Assembly (NCBI GenBank): GCA_017512555.1
Contig: JAFWFE010000050.1
Span: forward strand, 1-63,011
DNA: 63,011 bases
From: Solobacterium sp.
GTDB lineage: Bacteria > Bacillota_I > Bacilli_A > Erysipelotrichales > Erysipelotrichaceae
Direction of reading: 5' to 3'
In this document: positions 1 through 10,977 of the stretch, piece by piece
Layout of the letters: each line of letters starts with the position of its first letter
Numbering within the stretch: the stretch's first letter is position 1
Notes under the pieces: generated by a model
What the model was told of the DNA's origin: nothing
Database searches by the model: none
Seen by the model: only the letters and a program-made list of their open reading frames with translations
Made by a program: the position numbers and the translations under genes

Positions 1-1
1 T

Positions 2-265
2 ATCTCCGAGATCAGTGACGGTTATGTAAGAAACATTACCAGGTATGTCAAGGAAGGGGATATCGTACGTGTTAAGATCATCGACTATGATCCGGAACAC
101 AGACAGGCGAGGTTATCCCTGAAGGCTTTACACGCCTATGTGCGCAGTCACCGCAGGTACGGACAGAAGCCTACGCTTCCGGAAAGCAAGATCGGATTCC
201 GGTCACTTGGCGAACAATTACCTGTCTGGATCGAGAATACCAAACAAAAGATGAATCAGGAATAA
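2..265 (+). CDS. S1 RNA-binding domain protein, 3' end (5' end outside window)
   Basis: An open frame enters from the left edge and ends at TAA 263-265, giving 87 residues. The first part (ISDGYVRNITRYVKEGD, then VRVKIIDYD and ARLSLKAL) is the second half of an S1/OB-fold RNA-binding domain. The remainder is a basic tail (SHRRYGQK) and a short C-terminal stretch. Short single-S1 proteins of this kind in Bacillota (YugI/CvfD type) bind ribosomes or RNA and act in post-transcriptional control. The family is clear, but the exact orthologue cannot be decided because the N-terminus is missing. A strong terminator follows directly. Confidence 0.75.
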   Translation: MSEISDGYVRNITRYVKEGDIVRVKIIDYDPEHRQARLSLKALHAYVRSHRRYGQKPTLPESKIGFRSLGEQLPVWIENTKQKMNQE

Positions 266-272
266 GTAAAAC

Positions 273-296
273 AGCCTTAGTCTCAGGACTAAGGCT
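273..296. terminator. Intrinsic terminator, probably bidirectional
   Basis: Perfect 10-bp stem (AGCCTTAGTC / GACTAAGGCT) with a TCAG tetraloop and TTTTA on the + strand. It lies between the S1 gene and the convergent AraC-type gene and could serve both. Confidence 0.85.
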
Positions 297-307
297 TTTA
301 TCAACTT

Positions 308-1201
308 CTATTCTTTCCGTTTCACCGGCACCCAGATCGCACTGCGATAGTCCGGATCATCTTTCTCCCCGTTGACGCAGTCATACCACTCGACATTCGC
401 ATTGCCGTATAGTTCGAATTCGGGATTTCCCGGAAGCCATTCCCGGAAGATCCGGGTATTCACACTCTGCATGGCCTCTGGCAATGGTCCCAAGCAATTG
501 AATACAGCCCATTCGCACCGCGGGAACTCATAAATAACCATGCCCTCCGGTACTTCACCGCCGGTGTATTTACCGGCAATCAGATACCGGAATTTACCGT
601 CACCCAGATCATCGATACATACCCCGTATTCCCCGATACAGTTGTCAACCAATGCCTGTTCGTATGGATTGGCAGGCTCGTTTCCCGCGTATACGTTATT
701 TGCGTACTTTTCGCAGATCTCATCCCAGTACTTCGGGATCTCCGCATACGCTGTCTCGTTGTCAAACACTTTCTGAAAACCAATGACCTTGAACGGAAAC
801 ATCGGTACGATCTTATACTCCATCTGATTTCCTCCATGTACAGATACATCTACTCTCAGTGGAAGAAAGACACGGAAGAGAGCGCCGCTGCGCACCTGGC
901 TGGGCGTAACACCATGGAAGCGTGAGAATGCCTTGGTAAAGCTCTCCGGTGTTTCATACCCGTACTTCAAGGCGATATCAATGATCCGCTCACCGGTATC
1001 TCTCAGATCCAACGCGGACTGATACAATCTCCGGTTACGGATATACTCTCCGATACCATAACCGGTCATCAGAGAAAACCCTCTCTGCAGAAAGAAAGGG
1101 GATAGATACACCTGTCCGGCTACATCCTGCGCACTGATGTCTTCGGTCAGGTGATCTTCCATGTATTCGATTGCTGTACGTATACAAGTCAGCCACTCCA
1201 T
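308..1201 (-). CDS. AraC-family transcriptional regulator with GyrI-like effector domain
   Basis: 297 residues. Residues about 8-105 form the two helix-turn-helix motifs of an AraC/XylS DNA-binding domain, including the second-HTH signature around GYETPESFTKAFSRFHGVTP. Residues about 125-295 resemble the GyrI-like/SOUL small-molecule-binding domain (starting YKIVPMFPFKVIGF, with PRCEWAVFNCLG near residue 228). AraC-GyrI fusions usually sense a small hydrophobic or cationic compound and activate nearby resistance or efflux genes. A purine-rich ribosome binding site (GGAAAGGAAG) precedes the start, and a TATACT -10-like box lies at 1231-1236 on the minus strand. It is last in a leftward group after the GNAT and PAP2 genes; the ligand is unknown. 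Confidence 0.88.
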   Translation of the reverse strand: MEWLTCIRTAIEYMEDHLTEDISAQDVAGQVYLSPFFLQRGFSLMTGYGIGEYIRNRRLYQSALDLRDTGERIIDIALKYGYETPESFTKAFSRFHGVTPSQVRSGALFRVFLPLRVDVSVHGGNQMEYKIVPMFPFKVIGFQKVFDNETAYAEIPKYWDEICEKYANNVYAGNEPANPYEQALVDNCIGEYGVCIDDLGDGKFRYLIAGKYTGGEVPEGMVIYEFPRCEWAVFNCLGPLPEAMQSVNTRIFREWLPGNPEFELYGNANVEWYDCVNGEKDDPDYRSAIWVPVKRKE

Positions 1202-1260
1202 GCCGGGTTTCTTCCTTTCCTGATAAATTCAGTATAGTAGATGAAGATAGGAGGTTCTTG

Positions 1261-2232
1261 TCATTTCCTGTTCAAATCTGTCTGTGATCTGCCGGCAGAT
1301 TTCTCTATAAGCCGGATCCACCACGGAAACAAGAATGTAATATAGAACATCTGTACAAAGCAGGAGACGACGGTTCCGGCAGCACCGGGAATCCAGTTTT
1401 TGAGCAGCGGACATAGAATCAGATTGACTGCGTAATAACCCAACATTCCGCACACCAGGCGGATAACCCTGGTGATACCGGGCACATCGGTAGAGAAGCG
1501 GACATAACGTCTTTCCAGCACCCATCCGGCGAGAAACGCAGAACACCATCCTACAGCCTTAAACGTATCGTTAGCCATCTTCATCCCGTCGACAAGCAGT
1601 TTACCTTCTGCGTCATAATCTGCAGGATAGGATTTAAACCGGGCGTACAAGGCAACCGCGAGAGCCAGAACGATTCCGATCCACATGACAATCTTGTCTT
1701 TTTCGGGATGTTTACTGAGCCAGTCCATCAGCTTTACCGTTAACCACATCACCAGGATTCCGGCAGCTGCTCCGACAAGCACATCCTGCGGTGTATGTAC
1801 GCCGACAAAAACACGGCTGAAGCAGATCATCGCAACGATCATACCGGTAACGATACGCAGGGTCCGCGGCAGATCCTTTCTCACCGAAACACCGCCGAAG
1901 ACGGATGCGGCATTCATCGAATGACCACTGGGGAAGGAATACCCGGTTGCGGTAGCCTGGGTGTTGCCGTAAGGAATGATCCTGGCATCTCTGATCCACG
2001 GACGGTAGACACAGGCTGTAACCTTGAGCGTACCGTTAACCAGACGATTCCCGCTCCATCCCATCAGAAGATAAGTGCCGAAGTCTTTACTGATACACCA
2101 GTAGACCACAGCCATGATCACGATTGCGGTATTCAGTTCACCCAGGAAAGTCATCTTGGAAAGAAAGTCCGCAAGGACGGCTCCTGCGCCGTTTCTGAAC
2201 TCCTGTAATAGTAATAGAATTTCAATATCCAC
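1261..2232 (-). CDS. PAP2-family membrane phosphatase
   Basis: 323 residues, several hydrophobic segments, GTG start with AAGGAG upstream. The three PAP2 phosphatase motifs are present in order: KVTACVYRP (K70, R77), the PSGH motif at 101-104, and SRVFVGVHTPQD (R140, H146). Members dephosphorylate lipid phosphates such as undecaprenyl diphosphate or phosphatidate at the membrane. At 323 residues it is longer than the minimal family, the extra length being C-terminal membrane segments. The upstream GNAT stop lies 3 bp before this start, so the two genes are co-transcribed. The lipid substrate cannot be told from sequence. Confidence 0.88.
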   Translation of the reverse strand: MDIEILLLLQEFRNGAGAVLADFLSKMTFLGELNTAIVIMAVVYWCISKDFGTYLLMGWSGNRLVNGTLKVTACVYRPWIRDARIIPYGNTQATATGYSFPSGHSMNAASVFGGVSVRKDLPRTLRIVTGMIVAMICFSRVFVGVHTPQDVLVGAAAGILVMWLTVKLMDWLSKHPEKDKIVMWIGIVLALAVALYARFKSYPADYDAEGKLLVDGMKMANDTFKAVGWCSAFLAGWVLERRYVRFSTDVPGITRVIRLVCGMLGYYAVNLILCPLLKNWIPGAAGTVVSCFVQMFYITFLFPWWIRLIEKSAGRSQTDLNRK

Positions 2233-2235
2233 CGC

Positions 2236-2751
2236 TTACTCCTTTCCCAGATCCTTCTGCGCGACGATTACCGTATAGTTCTCCGTATCATAGGTAACAC
2301 CGGTTTCCACAAACCCGTTCTTATGCCAGAATGACTCAGCCTGAGGATTTCCTCTGACCCATCCAAGACGTACTGCAGAGAACCCGGCTTCTTTCAGATG
2401 CCCGCATAATTCGCGGATGATCTGACTTCCGATTCCCTGTTTCTGCACGGAGATCTCCATCATGAAGAAACCGATAAACGCCGTCTGTGTGTCCGGATAT
2501 TCCATAATCAGATCCATCACCGCAGTTAACCGGGCACCCTCATAGTATCCCAGATAATACTTGTCTTTGTACTCCTTGCGGGGAGGCAGAGCGCGCATAT
2601 CCGCGAGAATCGTCTCTTCACTGACAAACGGAGGACAGTACTGGTAAAACAATGTGTTCTTACGGCACAGTTCCAGGATCTCCGGGATATCTTCTTCTTT
2701 CAGGCACCGGACAAGATAATGATCAGAAAAACATGATACATCGATTCTCAT
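2236..2751 (-). CDS. GNAT-family N-acetyltransferase
   Basis: 171 residues with the GNAT fold. The acetyl-CoA-binding motif A is visible as VQKQGIGSQIIREL (around residue 114), followed by AVRLGWVRGNPQAESFWHKNGF, the typical C-terminal half. The substrate is unknown. It is the first gene of the leftward PAP2-containing unit, and the PAP2 ribosome binding site overlaps its stop region. Confidence 0.88.
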   Translation of the reverse strand: MRIDVSCFSDHYLVRCLKEEDIPEILELCRKNTLFYQYCPPFVSEETILADMRALPPRKEYKDKYYLGYYEGARLTAVMDLIMEYPDTQTAFIGFFMMEISVQKQGIGSQIIRELCGHLKEAGFSAVRLGWVRGNPQAESFWHKNGFVETGVTYDTENYTVIVAQKDLGKE

Positions 2752-2940
2752 GTGTATTACTCCTGTAATACGTATATTCTAATGCACAACGGTCATTCCT
2801 TCCACAGATAATCCCGTAAGTGTAAATGTGATAACCCGGTCACTTTTGTCTAAGAGTGAGGATATCCTGAACTCTTTTCACCGGTATGTGCTAAGATAAT
2901 ACAAATCGGAGTTATGGAAGTATCAGGCAGGTAGTTTGAA
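2752..2940. promoter_or_regulatory. Divergent intergenic region between GNAT and the 4-TM gene
   Basis: 189 bp without a gene. A TAAGAT box at 2892-2897, preceded by TGTG, is a possible -10 for the rightward unit. I see no convincing -35 and no riboswitch. Confidence 0.35.
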
Positions 2941-3348
2941 ATGAAAAGAATATGGAATCAGTGGCTGAAAGAAGCCGTGTTTATTTACTGTGTTGTTTAT
3001 ACGTTTGCGACATTACTGAACAGTATCCTGTATCTTGCGGCAGGAGTGAGGAACGACCCCAGCGGGAACTGGCATGAAATCACCAGGGCAGTAATCGTGC
3101 TGATCGGTATTGCCGCGTATGAACTGGCAAGACATCTCCCGGTAAAGAATCTGTTTCTGCGGGCAGTCGCTGTGTATATACCAACGATGCTGCTGGCCTT
3201 TGCGGCCGTCTGGCTGACACAGTTTATTGAACCTCTGGCAAAGAGTGCTTACATGGATATCTTTATCAACTATACCGCAATGTTTCTGCTTGTTTCGGTG
3301 ATTGCGGTTGTCACAGCCAGAATCAGAAATAAATCTTCCAGATCGTAA
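2941..3348 (+). CDS. Small membrane protein, four predicted TM segments
   Basis: 135 residues. Four hydrophobic stretches are visible at about residues 10-33, 46-63, 73-96 and 107-127, with positive charges (RIRNKSSRS) at the C-terminus, suggesting a cytoplasmic tail. I do not recognise a specific function; it resembles small DUF-type membrane proteins of Bacillota. It is followed 11 bp later by a GNAT gene and probably shares its transcript. Confidence 0.7.
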   Translation: MKRIWNQWLKEAVFIYCVVYTFATLLNSILYLAAGVRNDPSGNWHEITRAVIVLIGIAAYELARHLPVKNLFLRAVAVYIPTMLLAFAAVWLTQFIEPLAKSAYMDIFINYTAMFLLVSVIAVVTARIRNKSSRS

Positions 3349-3359
3349 GGAGGTAACAG

Positions 3360-3932
3360 ATGAAACACTTGGGTACGAGAACACTGGAAACCAGCAGGCT
3401 GATCCTGCGCCAATACCGTATGGAAGACGCGGAGGTCATGTACAGGAACTGGGCAAATGACGAACGGGTGGTACGATATCTCACCTGGCCGGCACACGCG
3501 GATACGGAGGTATCCCGCAAGGTGACACAGATGTGGGTCGACAGTTATGCACAGGAGAATTATTACCAGTGGGCAATCGAGTTGAAAGAACTCGGTGAGA
3601 TCATCGGATCGATCTCCGGTGTACATCAGAACGATGAGATTGAAGAAGTCGAACTTGGCTATTGTATCGGTTATGCCTGGTGGGGTAACGGATATATGGC
3701 AGAAGCTTTACAGGAAGTGATCCGCTTCATGTTTGAAGAAGTTGGGATGAACCGGGTCAAGGCGATCCACGATGTCGAGAATGTGAATTCCGGAAAAGTC
3801 ATGCGCAAAGCCGGGATGAAGAAGGAAGGCGTCCTGCGTCAGGCAGCCCGGAACAACCGTGGTCTGATCGATATTGCGGTATATGCGATCCTGCGTGAAG
3901 AGTATAATAAAGACGAGAAAGAGAGGGTATAA
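3360..3932 (+). CDS. GNAT-family acetyltransferase (RimJ/RimL-like)
   Basis: 190 residues. The N-terminus has the RimJ/RimL-type pattern (LETSRLILRQYRMEDAEVMY). Motif A appears as GYCIGYAWWGNGYMAEAL, and the later NVNSGKVMRKAGMKKEG matches the conserved N-S-x-VMxKxGM of this subgroup. Such enzymes acetylate protein N-termini or small amines. A strong AAGGAGG lies 6 nt upstream of the ATG. The C69 dipeptidase begins 2 bp after the stop, indicating an operon. The substrate is unknown. Confidence 0.88.
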   Translation: MKHLGTRTLETSRLILRQYRMEDAEVMYRNWANDERVVRYLTWPAHADTEVSRKVTQMWVDSYAQENYYQWAIELKELGEIIGSISGVHQNDEIEEVELGYCIGYAWWGNGYMAEALQEVIRFMFEEVGMNRVKAIHDVENVNSGKVMRKAGMKKEGVLRQAARNNRGLIDIAVYAILREEYNKDEKERV

Positions 3933-3934
3933 TC

Positions 3935-5422
3935 ATGCCTTGTACAACCATGCTGGTAGGGAAGAACGCGTCTTATGATGGTTCTACGTTTACCGCGAGA
4001 AATGAAGATTCCGGTCACGGATGGTATCTGCCGAAGAAGTTCGCGGTGATCCAGCCGAAAGACCAGCCAAGAAAATACAAAACCGTCATCTCTCATCTGG
4101 AGATCGATCTCCCGGATGATCCGATGCGTTATACCGCAATGCCCAATGCCAAGGAAGGTATGGGAATCTGGGCTGCTGCCGGTGTCAATGAAGCCAATGT
4201 CTCAATGACCGCTACGGAAACGATCACCTCCAACGAGAGAGTGCTTGCGGGTGATCCGTTAGTAAGATATGTGCCTGCGCAGGGAAAGAAAGCGGAGATC
4301 CCCGGCGGCATTGGAGAAGAAGACCTGGTGTATATCACACTTCCGTATATTCACAGTGCCAGAGAAGGCGTACAGCGTCTGGGTGCGCTTCTGGAACAGT
4401 ACGGTACCTATGAAATGAACGGGATCGCGTTCCAGGATGTGGATGAAGTCTGGTGGCTGGAGACGATCGGCGGACATCACTGGATTGCCCGAAGAGTGCC
4501 GGACGATTGCTACGTAGTGGCACCGAACCAGTTCGGTATTGATGAATTTGATCTGGATGACGCGTTTGGCGAACAGAAGGAACATATGTGTTCCGCAGAT
4601 CTGCGTGAATTCATTGCGGAGAATCACCTGGATCTGTCCATGGACGGTAAGTTCAACGCGCGTTATGCCTTTGGCAGTCATTCCGACCAGGATCATTCCT
4701 ACAATACACCACGTGCCTGGGCAGTACAGAGATATTTCAATCCCCGCTCCAACAGCTGGGACGGAATCAACGCTGACTACCGCCCGGATGACGATGATAT
4801 CCCGTGGTGCCGCCAGCCGGAGCACAAGATCACCGTGGACGAAGTGAAGTGGGCGTTATCCAACCACTACCAGAATACCGAGTTTGATCCGTATGCCAAA
4901 TACGGAGATCCTTCCCGCCGCAACCAGTACCGCGTCATCGGTATCAACCGCAATGACTTCGTGACCCTGGTACAGATCCGTCCGTATCTGCCGGAAGAGA
5001 TCCGTGTAGTAGAGTGGGTAGCCATGGGTTCCAACATGTTCAACGCGCTTGTGCCGTACTACGCCAACATTGAAACAGCGCCGGAATATCTGGCCAATAC
5101 CACCGGCAAGGTAACGACCGAGAGCTTCTACTGGGCAAATCGGATCATTGCGGCTCTGGCAGACGCAAGCTATAAGAACAGTAAATCCCTGGTAGAACGT
5201 TACCAGAGTTCCGTACTGCGCAAAGGTCTGGAGATGATCGTTGCGGCAGATAAGGAATACCTGAAGAAAAAGAGAAGGGTAAAGAATGTGCCGGAGTACT
5301 GCGGAGAAGTCAATGAGAAGATTACCGCAATGGTTAGGGAACAGACCGATGAGATTCTCGCCAAGGTCCTGGATGAAGCGACCAATGTGATGAAGAATTC
5401 CTATTCACGTTCGGATTATTAA
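3935..5422 (+). CDS. C69-family dipeptidase (PepD-like)
   Basis: 495 residues, usual length for peptidase family C69 (PepD/PepDA). The protein starts MPCTTMLVGKNASYDGSTFT; Cys3 is the expected Ntn-hydrolase nucleophile exposed after N-terminal processing. ARNEDSGHGWYLPKKF and the later SMTATETI stretch are also family signatures. These are intracellular broad-specificity dipeptidases that finish peptide breakdown for amino-acid supply. Translation probably uses AGAGAGGG just upstream; a TATAAT-like string also sits directly before the ATG but the tight spacing to the GNAT gene argues for co-transcription. Confidence 0.92.
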   Translation: MPCTTMLVGKNASYDGSTFTARNEDSGHGWYLPKKFAVIQPKDQPRKYKTVISHLEIDLPDDPMRYTAMPNAKEGMGIWAAAGVNEANVSMTATETITSNERVLAGDPLVRYVPAQGKKAEIPGGIGEEDLVYITLPYIHSAREGVQRLGALLEQYGTYEMNGIAFQDVDEVWWLETIGGHHWIARRVPDDCYVVAPNQFGIDEFDLDDAFGEQKEHMCSADLREFIAENHLDLSMDGKFNARYAFGSHSDQDHSYNTPRAWAVQRYFNPRSNSWDGINADYRPDDDDIPWCRQPEHKITVDEVKWALSNHYQNTEFDPYAKYGDPSRRNQYRVIGINRNDFVTLVQIRPYLPEEIRVVEWVAMGSNMFNALVPYYANIETAPEYLANTTGKVTTESFYWANRIIAALADASYKNSKSLVERYQSSVLRKGLEMIVAADKEYLKKKRRVKNVPEYCGEVNEKITAMVREQTDEILAKVLDEATNVMKNSYSRSDY

Positions 5423-5435
5423 TAGTGGTTTTATC

Positions 5436-5464
5436 AATCCTCCGGTTTATCCTGCCGGGGGATT
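5436..5464 (+). terminator. Intrinsic terminator after the C69 gene
   Basis: 10-bp stem, AATCCTCCGG pairing with CCGGGGGATT (one G-U), 9-nt loop, followed by a T-rich tract. Confidence 0.75.
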
Positions 5465-5482
5465 TATTCTTAAGGAGTATAG

Positions 5483-7378
<1,896 letters not shown>

Positions 7379-7393
7379 CCGATACTTGTAAAG

Positions 7394-7413
7394 AAAACGG
7401 CACACGCCGTTTT
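7394..7413 (+). terminator. Intrinsic terminator after GH1
   Basis: 8-bp stem AAAACGGC / GCCGTTTT with ACAC loop, running into TTCTTT. Confidence 0.85.
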
Positions 7414-7421
7414 TCTTTGGT

Positions 7422-7427
7422 TATAAT
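7422..7427 (+). promoter_or_regulatory. -10 box (TATAAT) for the NfnAB-like operon
   Basis: Consensus TATAAT 48 bp upstream of the flavin-subunit ATG and directly after the GH1 terminator. No good -35 is visible at normal spacing. Confidence 0.55.
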
Positions 7428-7475
7428 AGAAGTAGAATAACAGAATTTTCTTCGTTCGAACGGAAGGAGAGGACT

Positions 7476-8324
7476 ATGTATAAAATTGTCAGAAAGAAGA
7501 TTCTTAACCCAACCGTGACACAGATGGAGATCTATGCACCGCTGGTAGCCAATAAGGCCAAACCCGGACAATTCATCATTTTACGTGTAAATGATGAAGG
7601 AGAACGCATACCCCTCACGGTGGCCGGCACCAATCCCGAAGAAGGTACGGTAAAGATCATTTTCCAGGTTGTCGGCGCAACAACAGAATTACTGAATCAT
7701 AAAGAAGAAGGCGAAGAGATCGCAGACTTTGCGGGTCCTTTAGGTGTACCTACACATACCGAAGGAATCAAGAAAGTATGTATTGTCGGCGGCGGTGTCG
7801 GCTGTGCCATTGCCATGCCGGTAGCCCAGGAATTCCACCGTCTCGGTGCCGAAGTCACCAGTATTATCGGATTCCGTAATAAAGACCTGCTGATCCTGGA
7901 AGATGAATTCCGTGAATGTTCCGATCGTCTCATCGTGATGACCGATGACGGATCCTACGCCAGAGAAGGTAACGTTACGGTACCGCTGAAAGAGATGCTG
8001 GAAGCCGGAGAACACTTCGATATGATCATTACGATCGGACCGCTGATCATGATGAAGTTTGTGACACTGGCAGCTAAACCTTACAACGTACCGGTTACCG
8101 TATCCATGAACCCGATCATGATCGATGGTACAGGTATGTGCGGAGGATGCCGTATCACCCTGGAACAGGACGGAAAGAAAGTAACGAAGTTTGCCTGTGT
8201 AGACGGACCGGACTTCAACGGTTATGAGATCGACTTCGATGAAGCTATCTCCCGCGGCAGGATGTACTTCGACTATGAGCGACATGCCCACGAAGAGGTA
8301 TGCAACCTCTTCAAGAAAGCGTAG
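7476..8324 (+). CDS. nfnA: NfnA-like FAD/NAD-binding, [2Fe-2S] oxidoreductase subunit
   Basis: 282 residues, matching sulfide/dihydroorotate dehydrogenase-like FAD/NAD-binding proteins. An FAD-binding barrel occupies about residues 1-95 (PGQFIILRVNDEGERIPLT) and a NAD-binding domain follows (VCIVGGGVGCAIAMPVA at about 100). The C-terminal cysteines in GTGMCGGCRI and FACVDGP fit the [2Fe-2S] site of the PyrK/NfnA family. Next to a GltA-like partner this is the architecture of NfnAB, which couples NADH, NADPH and ferredoxin by flavin-based electron bifurcation. Electron bifurcation is inferred from the pair. A strong GGAAGGAGAGG precedes the ATG, and the partner starts 10 bp after the stop. Confidence 0.85.
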   Translation: MYKIVRKKILNPTVTQMEIYAPLVANKAKPGQFIILRVNDEGERIPLTVAGTNPEEGTVKIIFQVVGATTELLNHKEEGEEIADFAGPLGVPTHTEGIKKVCIVGGGVGCAIAMPVAQEFHRLGAEVTSIIGFRNKDLLILEDEFRECSDRLIVMTDDGSYAREGNVTVPLKEMLEAGEHFDMIITIGPLIMMKFVTLAAKPYNVPVTVSMNPIMIDGTGMCGGCRITLEQDGKKVTKFACVDGPDFNGYEIDFDEAISRGRMYFDYERHAHEEVCNLFKKA

Positions 8325-8334
8325 GAGGACAACT

Positions 8335-9744
8335 ATGGCTATCATCCCCAAGAAACATGAGATGCCTTTGCAGGCACCGGAAGTACGCGCACATAATTTT
8401 GAAGAAGTTGCATTAGGTTATACACCGGAGATCGCTGCCGAAGAAGCGAACCGCTGTCTGAACTGTAAGAACCGCCCCTGTGTAAACGGATGCCCGGTCA
8501 ATATCCGTATCCCTGACTTCATCATGAAGATCAAGGAGAATGACTTTGAAGGCGCCTACCAGATCATTTCCGAGAGTTCTTCCTTACCTGCCGTCTGCGG
8601 CCGTGTATGCCCGCAGGAAACCCAGTGTGAGGAACAATGTACTCTGGCCAAGAAGTTTGAGGCAGTGGGTATCGGAAGACTGGAGCGCTTCGTTGCGGAC
8701 TGGCATAACAGCCACAATACAGAGAAAGCTAAGGCACCCGAGGCCAACGGCCACCGGGTGGCGGTAGTAGGTTCCGGTCCTTCCGGACTGACTTGTGCAG
8801 GTGATCTGGCAAGAAAGGGTTACCAGGTAACAGTATACGAAGCTTTGCATACAGCCGGAGGCGTACTGGTTTACGGTATTCCCGAATTCCGTCTGCCGAA
8901 GTCCATTGTCGCAAAAGAAGTAGAAACCCTGAAAGAACTTGGTGTAGATATTGAAACCAATGTCATCATCGGTAAGACATTGACGGTAGATGAACTGTTC
9001 GCAATGGGTTATGAAGCAGTATTCATCGGTTCCGGCGCAGGTCTGCCGAACTTCATGAATATCCCTGGTGAAGCGTACAAAGGCGTATACTCCGCCAACG
9101 AATATCTGACCAGAAGTAATCTGATGAAGGCTTACCAGGATGATCCGCATACACCAATCATGAAGGGCGGCAAGGTAGCGGTTGTCGGCGGCGGCAACGT
9201 CGCGATGGATGCGGCAAGAACAGCGCTTCGTTTAGGCGCGGAGAAAGTCTACATCGTATACAGACGTTCCATGGAGGAATTACCCGCAAGACGTGAAGAA
9301 GTGGAACATGCGGAAGAAGAGGGTATCGATTTCCGTCTGTTATGTAATCCTGTAGAGATCCTCGGATACAACAATCCCGATAATCCGAGAGATCCGAAGA
9401 ACGGCTTTGTGTCAGGTATACGTTGTATTCGTATGGAATTGGGTGAACCGGATGCCGGAGGCAGAAGAAGACCTGTACCGGTGGAAGGCAGTGAGTTTGA
9501 ACTGGATGTGGATACCGTAGTCATGGCGATCGGTACAAGTCCGAATCCTCTGATCAAATCTACGACCGAAGGTCTGGAAGTGAACCGGAGAGGCGGTATT
9601 ATCGTCAACGAAGAGGGCCTGACATCACGGGCAAATATCTATGCCGGAGGTGATGCGGTCACCGGATCGGCAACAGTCATCTCAGCGATGGGAGCCGGTA
9701 AGGTTGCGGCAAAGGCAATCGACGAAGCATTATCACAGAAGTAA
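8335..9744 (+). CDS. nfnB: NfnB-like / glutamate-synthase small-subunit-type NADPH oxidoreductase
   Basis: 469 residues from ATG 8335, chosen because TAGGAGG lies 6-12 nt upstream; an in-frame ATG at 8224 lies inside the preceding gene. The N-terminal domain has the two [4Fe-4S] cysteine clusters (CLNCKNRPCVNGCPV and CGRVCPQETQCEEQC). Two nucleotide-binding folds follow: FAD (VAVVGSGPSGLTCAGDLA) and NADPH (VAVVGGGNVAMDAARTA). The C-terminal GDAVTGSATVISAMGAG is the conserved FAD-binding end. The family covers GltD-type subunits and NfnB; no glutamate synthase large subunit is present here, so the NfnAB assignment is preferred. Confidence 0.87.
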   Translation: MAIIPKKHEMPLQAPEVRAHNFEEVALGYTPEIAAEEANRCLNCKNRPCVNGCPVNIRIPDFIMKIKENDFEGAYQIISESSSLPAVCGRVCPQETQCEEQCTLAKKFEAVGIGRLERFVADWHNSHNTEKAKAPEANGHRVAVVGSGPSGLTCAGDLARKGYQVTVYEALHTAGGVLVYGIPEFRLPKSIVAKEVETLKELGVDIETNVIIGKTLTVDELFAMGYEAVFIGSGAGLPNFMNIPGEAYKGVYSANEYLTRSNLMKAYQDDPHTPIMKGGKVAVVGGGNVAMDAARTALRLGAEKVYIVYRRSMEELPARREEVEHAEEEGIDFRLLCNPVEILGYNNPDNPRDPKNGFVSGIRCIRMELGEPDAGGRRRPVPVEGSEFELDVDTVVMAIGTSPNPLIKSTTEGLEVNRRGGIIVNEEGLTSRANIYAGGDAVTGSATVISAMGAGKVAAKAIDEALSQK

Positions 9745-9745
9745 A

Positions 9746-9770
9746 GAAAACGGGTGAAATACCCGTTTTC
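9746..9770 (+). terminator. Intrinsic terminator after nfnB
   Basis: Perfect 10-bp stem GAAAACGGGT / ACCCGTTTTC, 5-nt loop. The following AAAAGGAG is the ribosome binding site of the next gene. The hairpin overlaps an alternative upstream start (9754) of that gene, which argues against that start. Confidence 0.75.
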
Positions 9771-9783
9771 AAAAGGAGTAAAC

Positions 9784-10971
9784 ATGGACTATCCGAAAGC
9801 AGTGATCAGTGATCAGGGAAGTACATACATCGAACAGGGACAGATGTGGATGTACAGGAATAATCTTGTCCATCTGGATGAAACAGAAGACGGAGATATC
9901 GTGCAGATCGTCAGGGAAGACGGTACGTTCCTGGCCCTGGGATTTGTTTCCCTGCGCAGTCATATCGCCGTACGTATCCTGAGTCATCGTCAGGAAGTAA
10001 TCGATGATCCTTTCTTTGCGGAAAGAATACGCGCTGCCTGGGAATACCGCAAGACCACGCAGAGAGAGAATCTGGGATGTATACGCCTGATTTATGGTGA
10101 AGCGGACGGTATGCCGGGACTGATCGCGGACCGCTACGAAGATCTCCTGGTCACCCAGATCAGCTGTACAGGCATGGAGAAACGGAAGGATAAGATTTAT
10201 GCCATGATCAGGAATACTCTGGAAGAAGACGGACAACACATCCGTATGATCTATGAACGAAATGATCTGGAGGCCAGGACCAAAGAAGGTTTAACGAAGT
10301 ATCAGGGCATATACAGCGGAGAAGGAAGCACACAGGTAATCATTCAAGAGAATGGCTTAAAACTGTACGTAGACGTGGAAAACGGCCAGAAAACCGGGTA
10401 TTTCCTCGATCAGAAGGCGAACCGCTATCTGGTAAGAAAACTCTCTTACGGAAAGAAAGTGCTGGACTGTTTCAGCCATACCGGGGGTTTTGCGTTAAAC
10501 GCTGCATTAGGAGGCGCATCTTTCGTCCGGGCCGTGGATATTTCACAGATTGCCTTGAACCAGGCCCAGGCAAACGCGGAACTCAACGGACTTGAGGAAC
10601 GCATGGCCTTTACCAAAGCCGATGTCTTTGAGTACCTGGATCAGATCAGACTCGGAGACTATGACCTGATCATCCTGGATCCTCCGGCCTTTACCAAGAG
10701 CCGCAGAACTGCAGATCACGCCTACCAGGGCTATAAACGCATAAACAAGAAAGCCATGGAAGTACTGCGTAACGGAGGATATCTTGCGACATGTTCGTGT
10801 TCCCGGTACATGGAGATAAACATGTTCGAAGAGATGCTGAAGGAATCCGCCAGGGAAGCCGGTGTAACCTTGAAACAGATCTCGGTTACCCAGCAGAACA
10901 GTGATCATCCGATCCTCTGGAATATGACATCTTCGGCATATCTAAAGTTTTATATTTTCCAGATACTGTAA
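9784..10971 (+). CDS. RlmI-like class I SAM-dependent rRNA cytosine methyltransferase
   Basis: 395 residues from ATG 9784, chosen for AAAAGGAG upstream. An N-terminal PUA-like RNA-binding domain occupies about residues 1-75. The Rossmann methyltransferase domain has GYFLDQKANR, motif I in CFSHTGGFALNAALGG, and the motif IV region LIILDPPAFTKSRR. CSCSRYM contains the catalytic-type cysteines. This is the COG1092 family, which includes RlmI (23S rRNA m5C1962). The protein is cytoplasmic. The exact modified base is inferred from the family. Confidence 0.88.
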   Translation: MDYPKAVISDQGSTYIEQGQMWMYRNNLVHLDETEDGDIVQIVREDGTFLALGFVSLRSHIAVRILSHRQEVIDDPFFAERIRAAWEYRKTTQRENLGCIRLIYGEADGMPGLIADRYEDLLVTQISCTGMEKRKDKIYAMIRNTLEEDGQHIRMIYERNDLEARTKEGLTKYQGIYSGEGSTQVIIQENGLKLYVDVENGQKTGYFLDQKANRYLVRKLSYGKKVLDCFSHTGGFALNAALGGASFVRAVDISQIALNQAQANAELNGLEERMAFTKADVFEYLDQIRLGDYDLIILDPPAFTKSRRTADHAYQGYKRINKKAMEVLRNGGYLATCSCSRYMEINMFEEMLKESAREAGVTLKQISVTQQNSDHPILWNMTSSAYLKFYIFQIL

Positions 10972-10977
10972 ACAGGG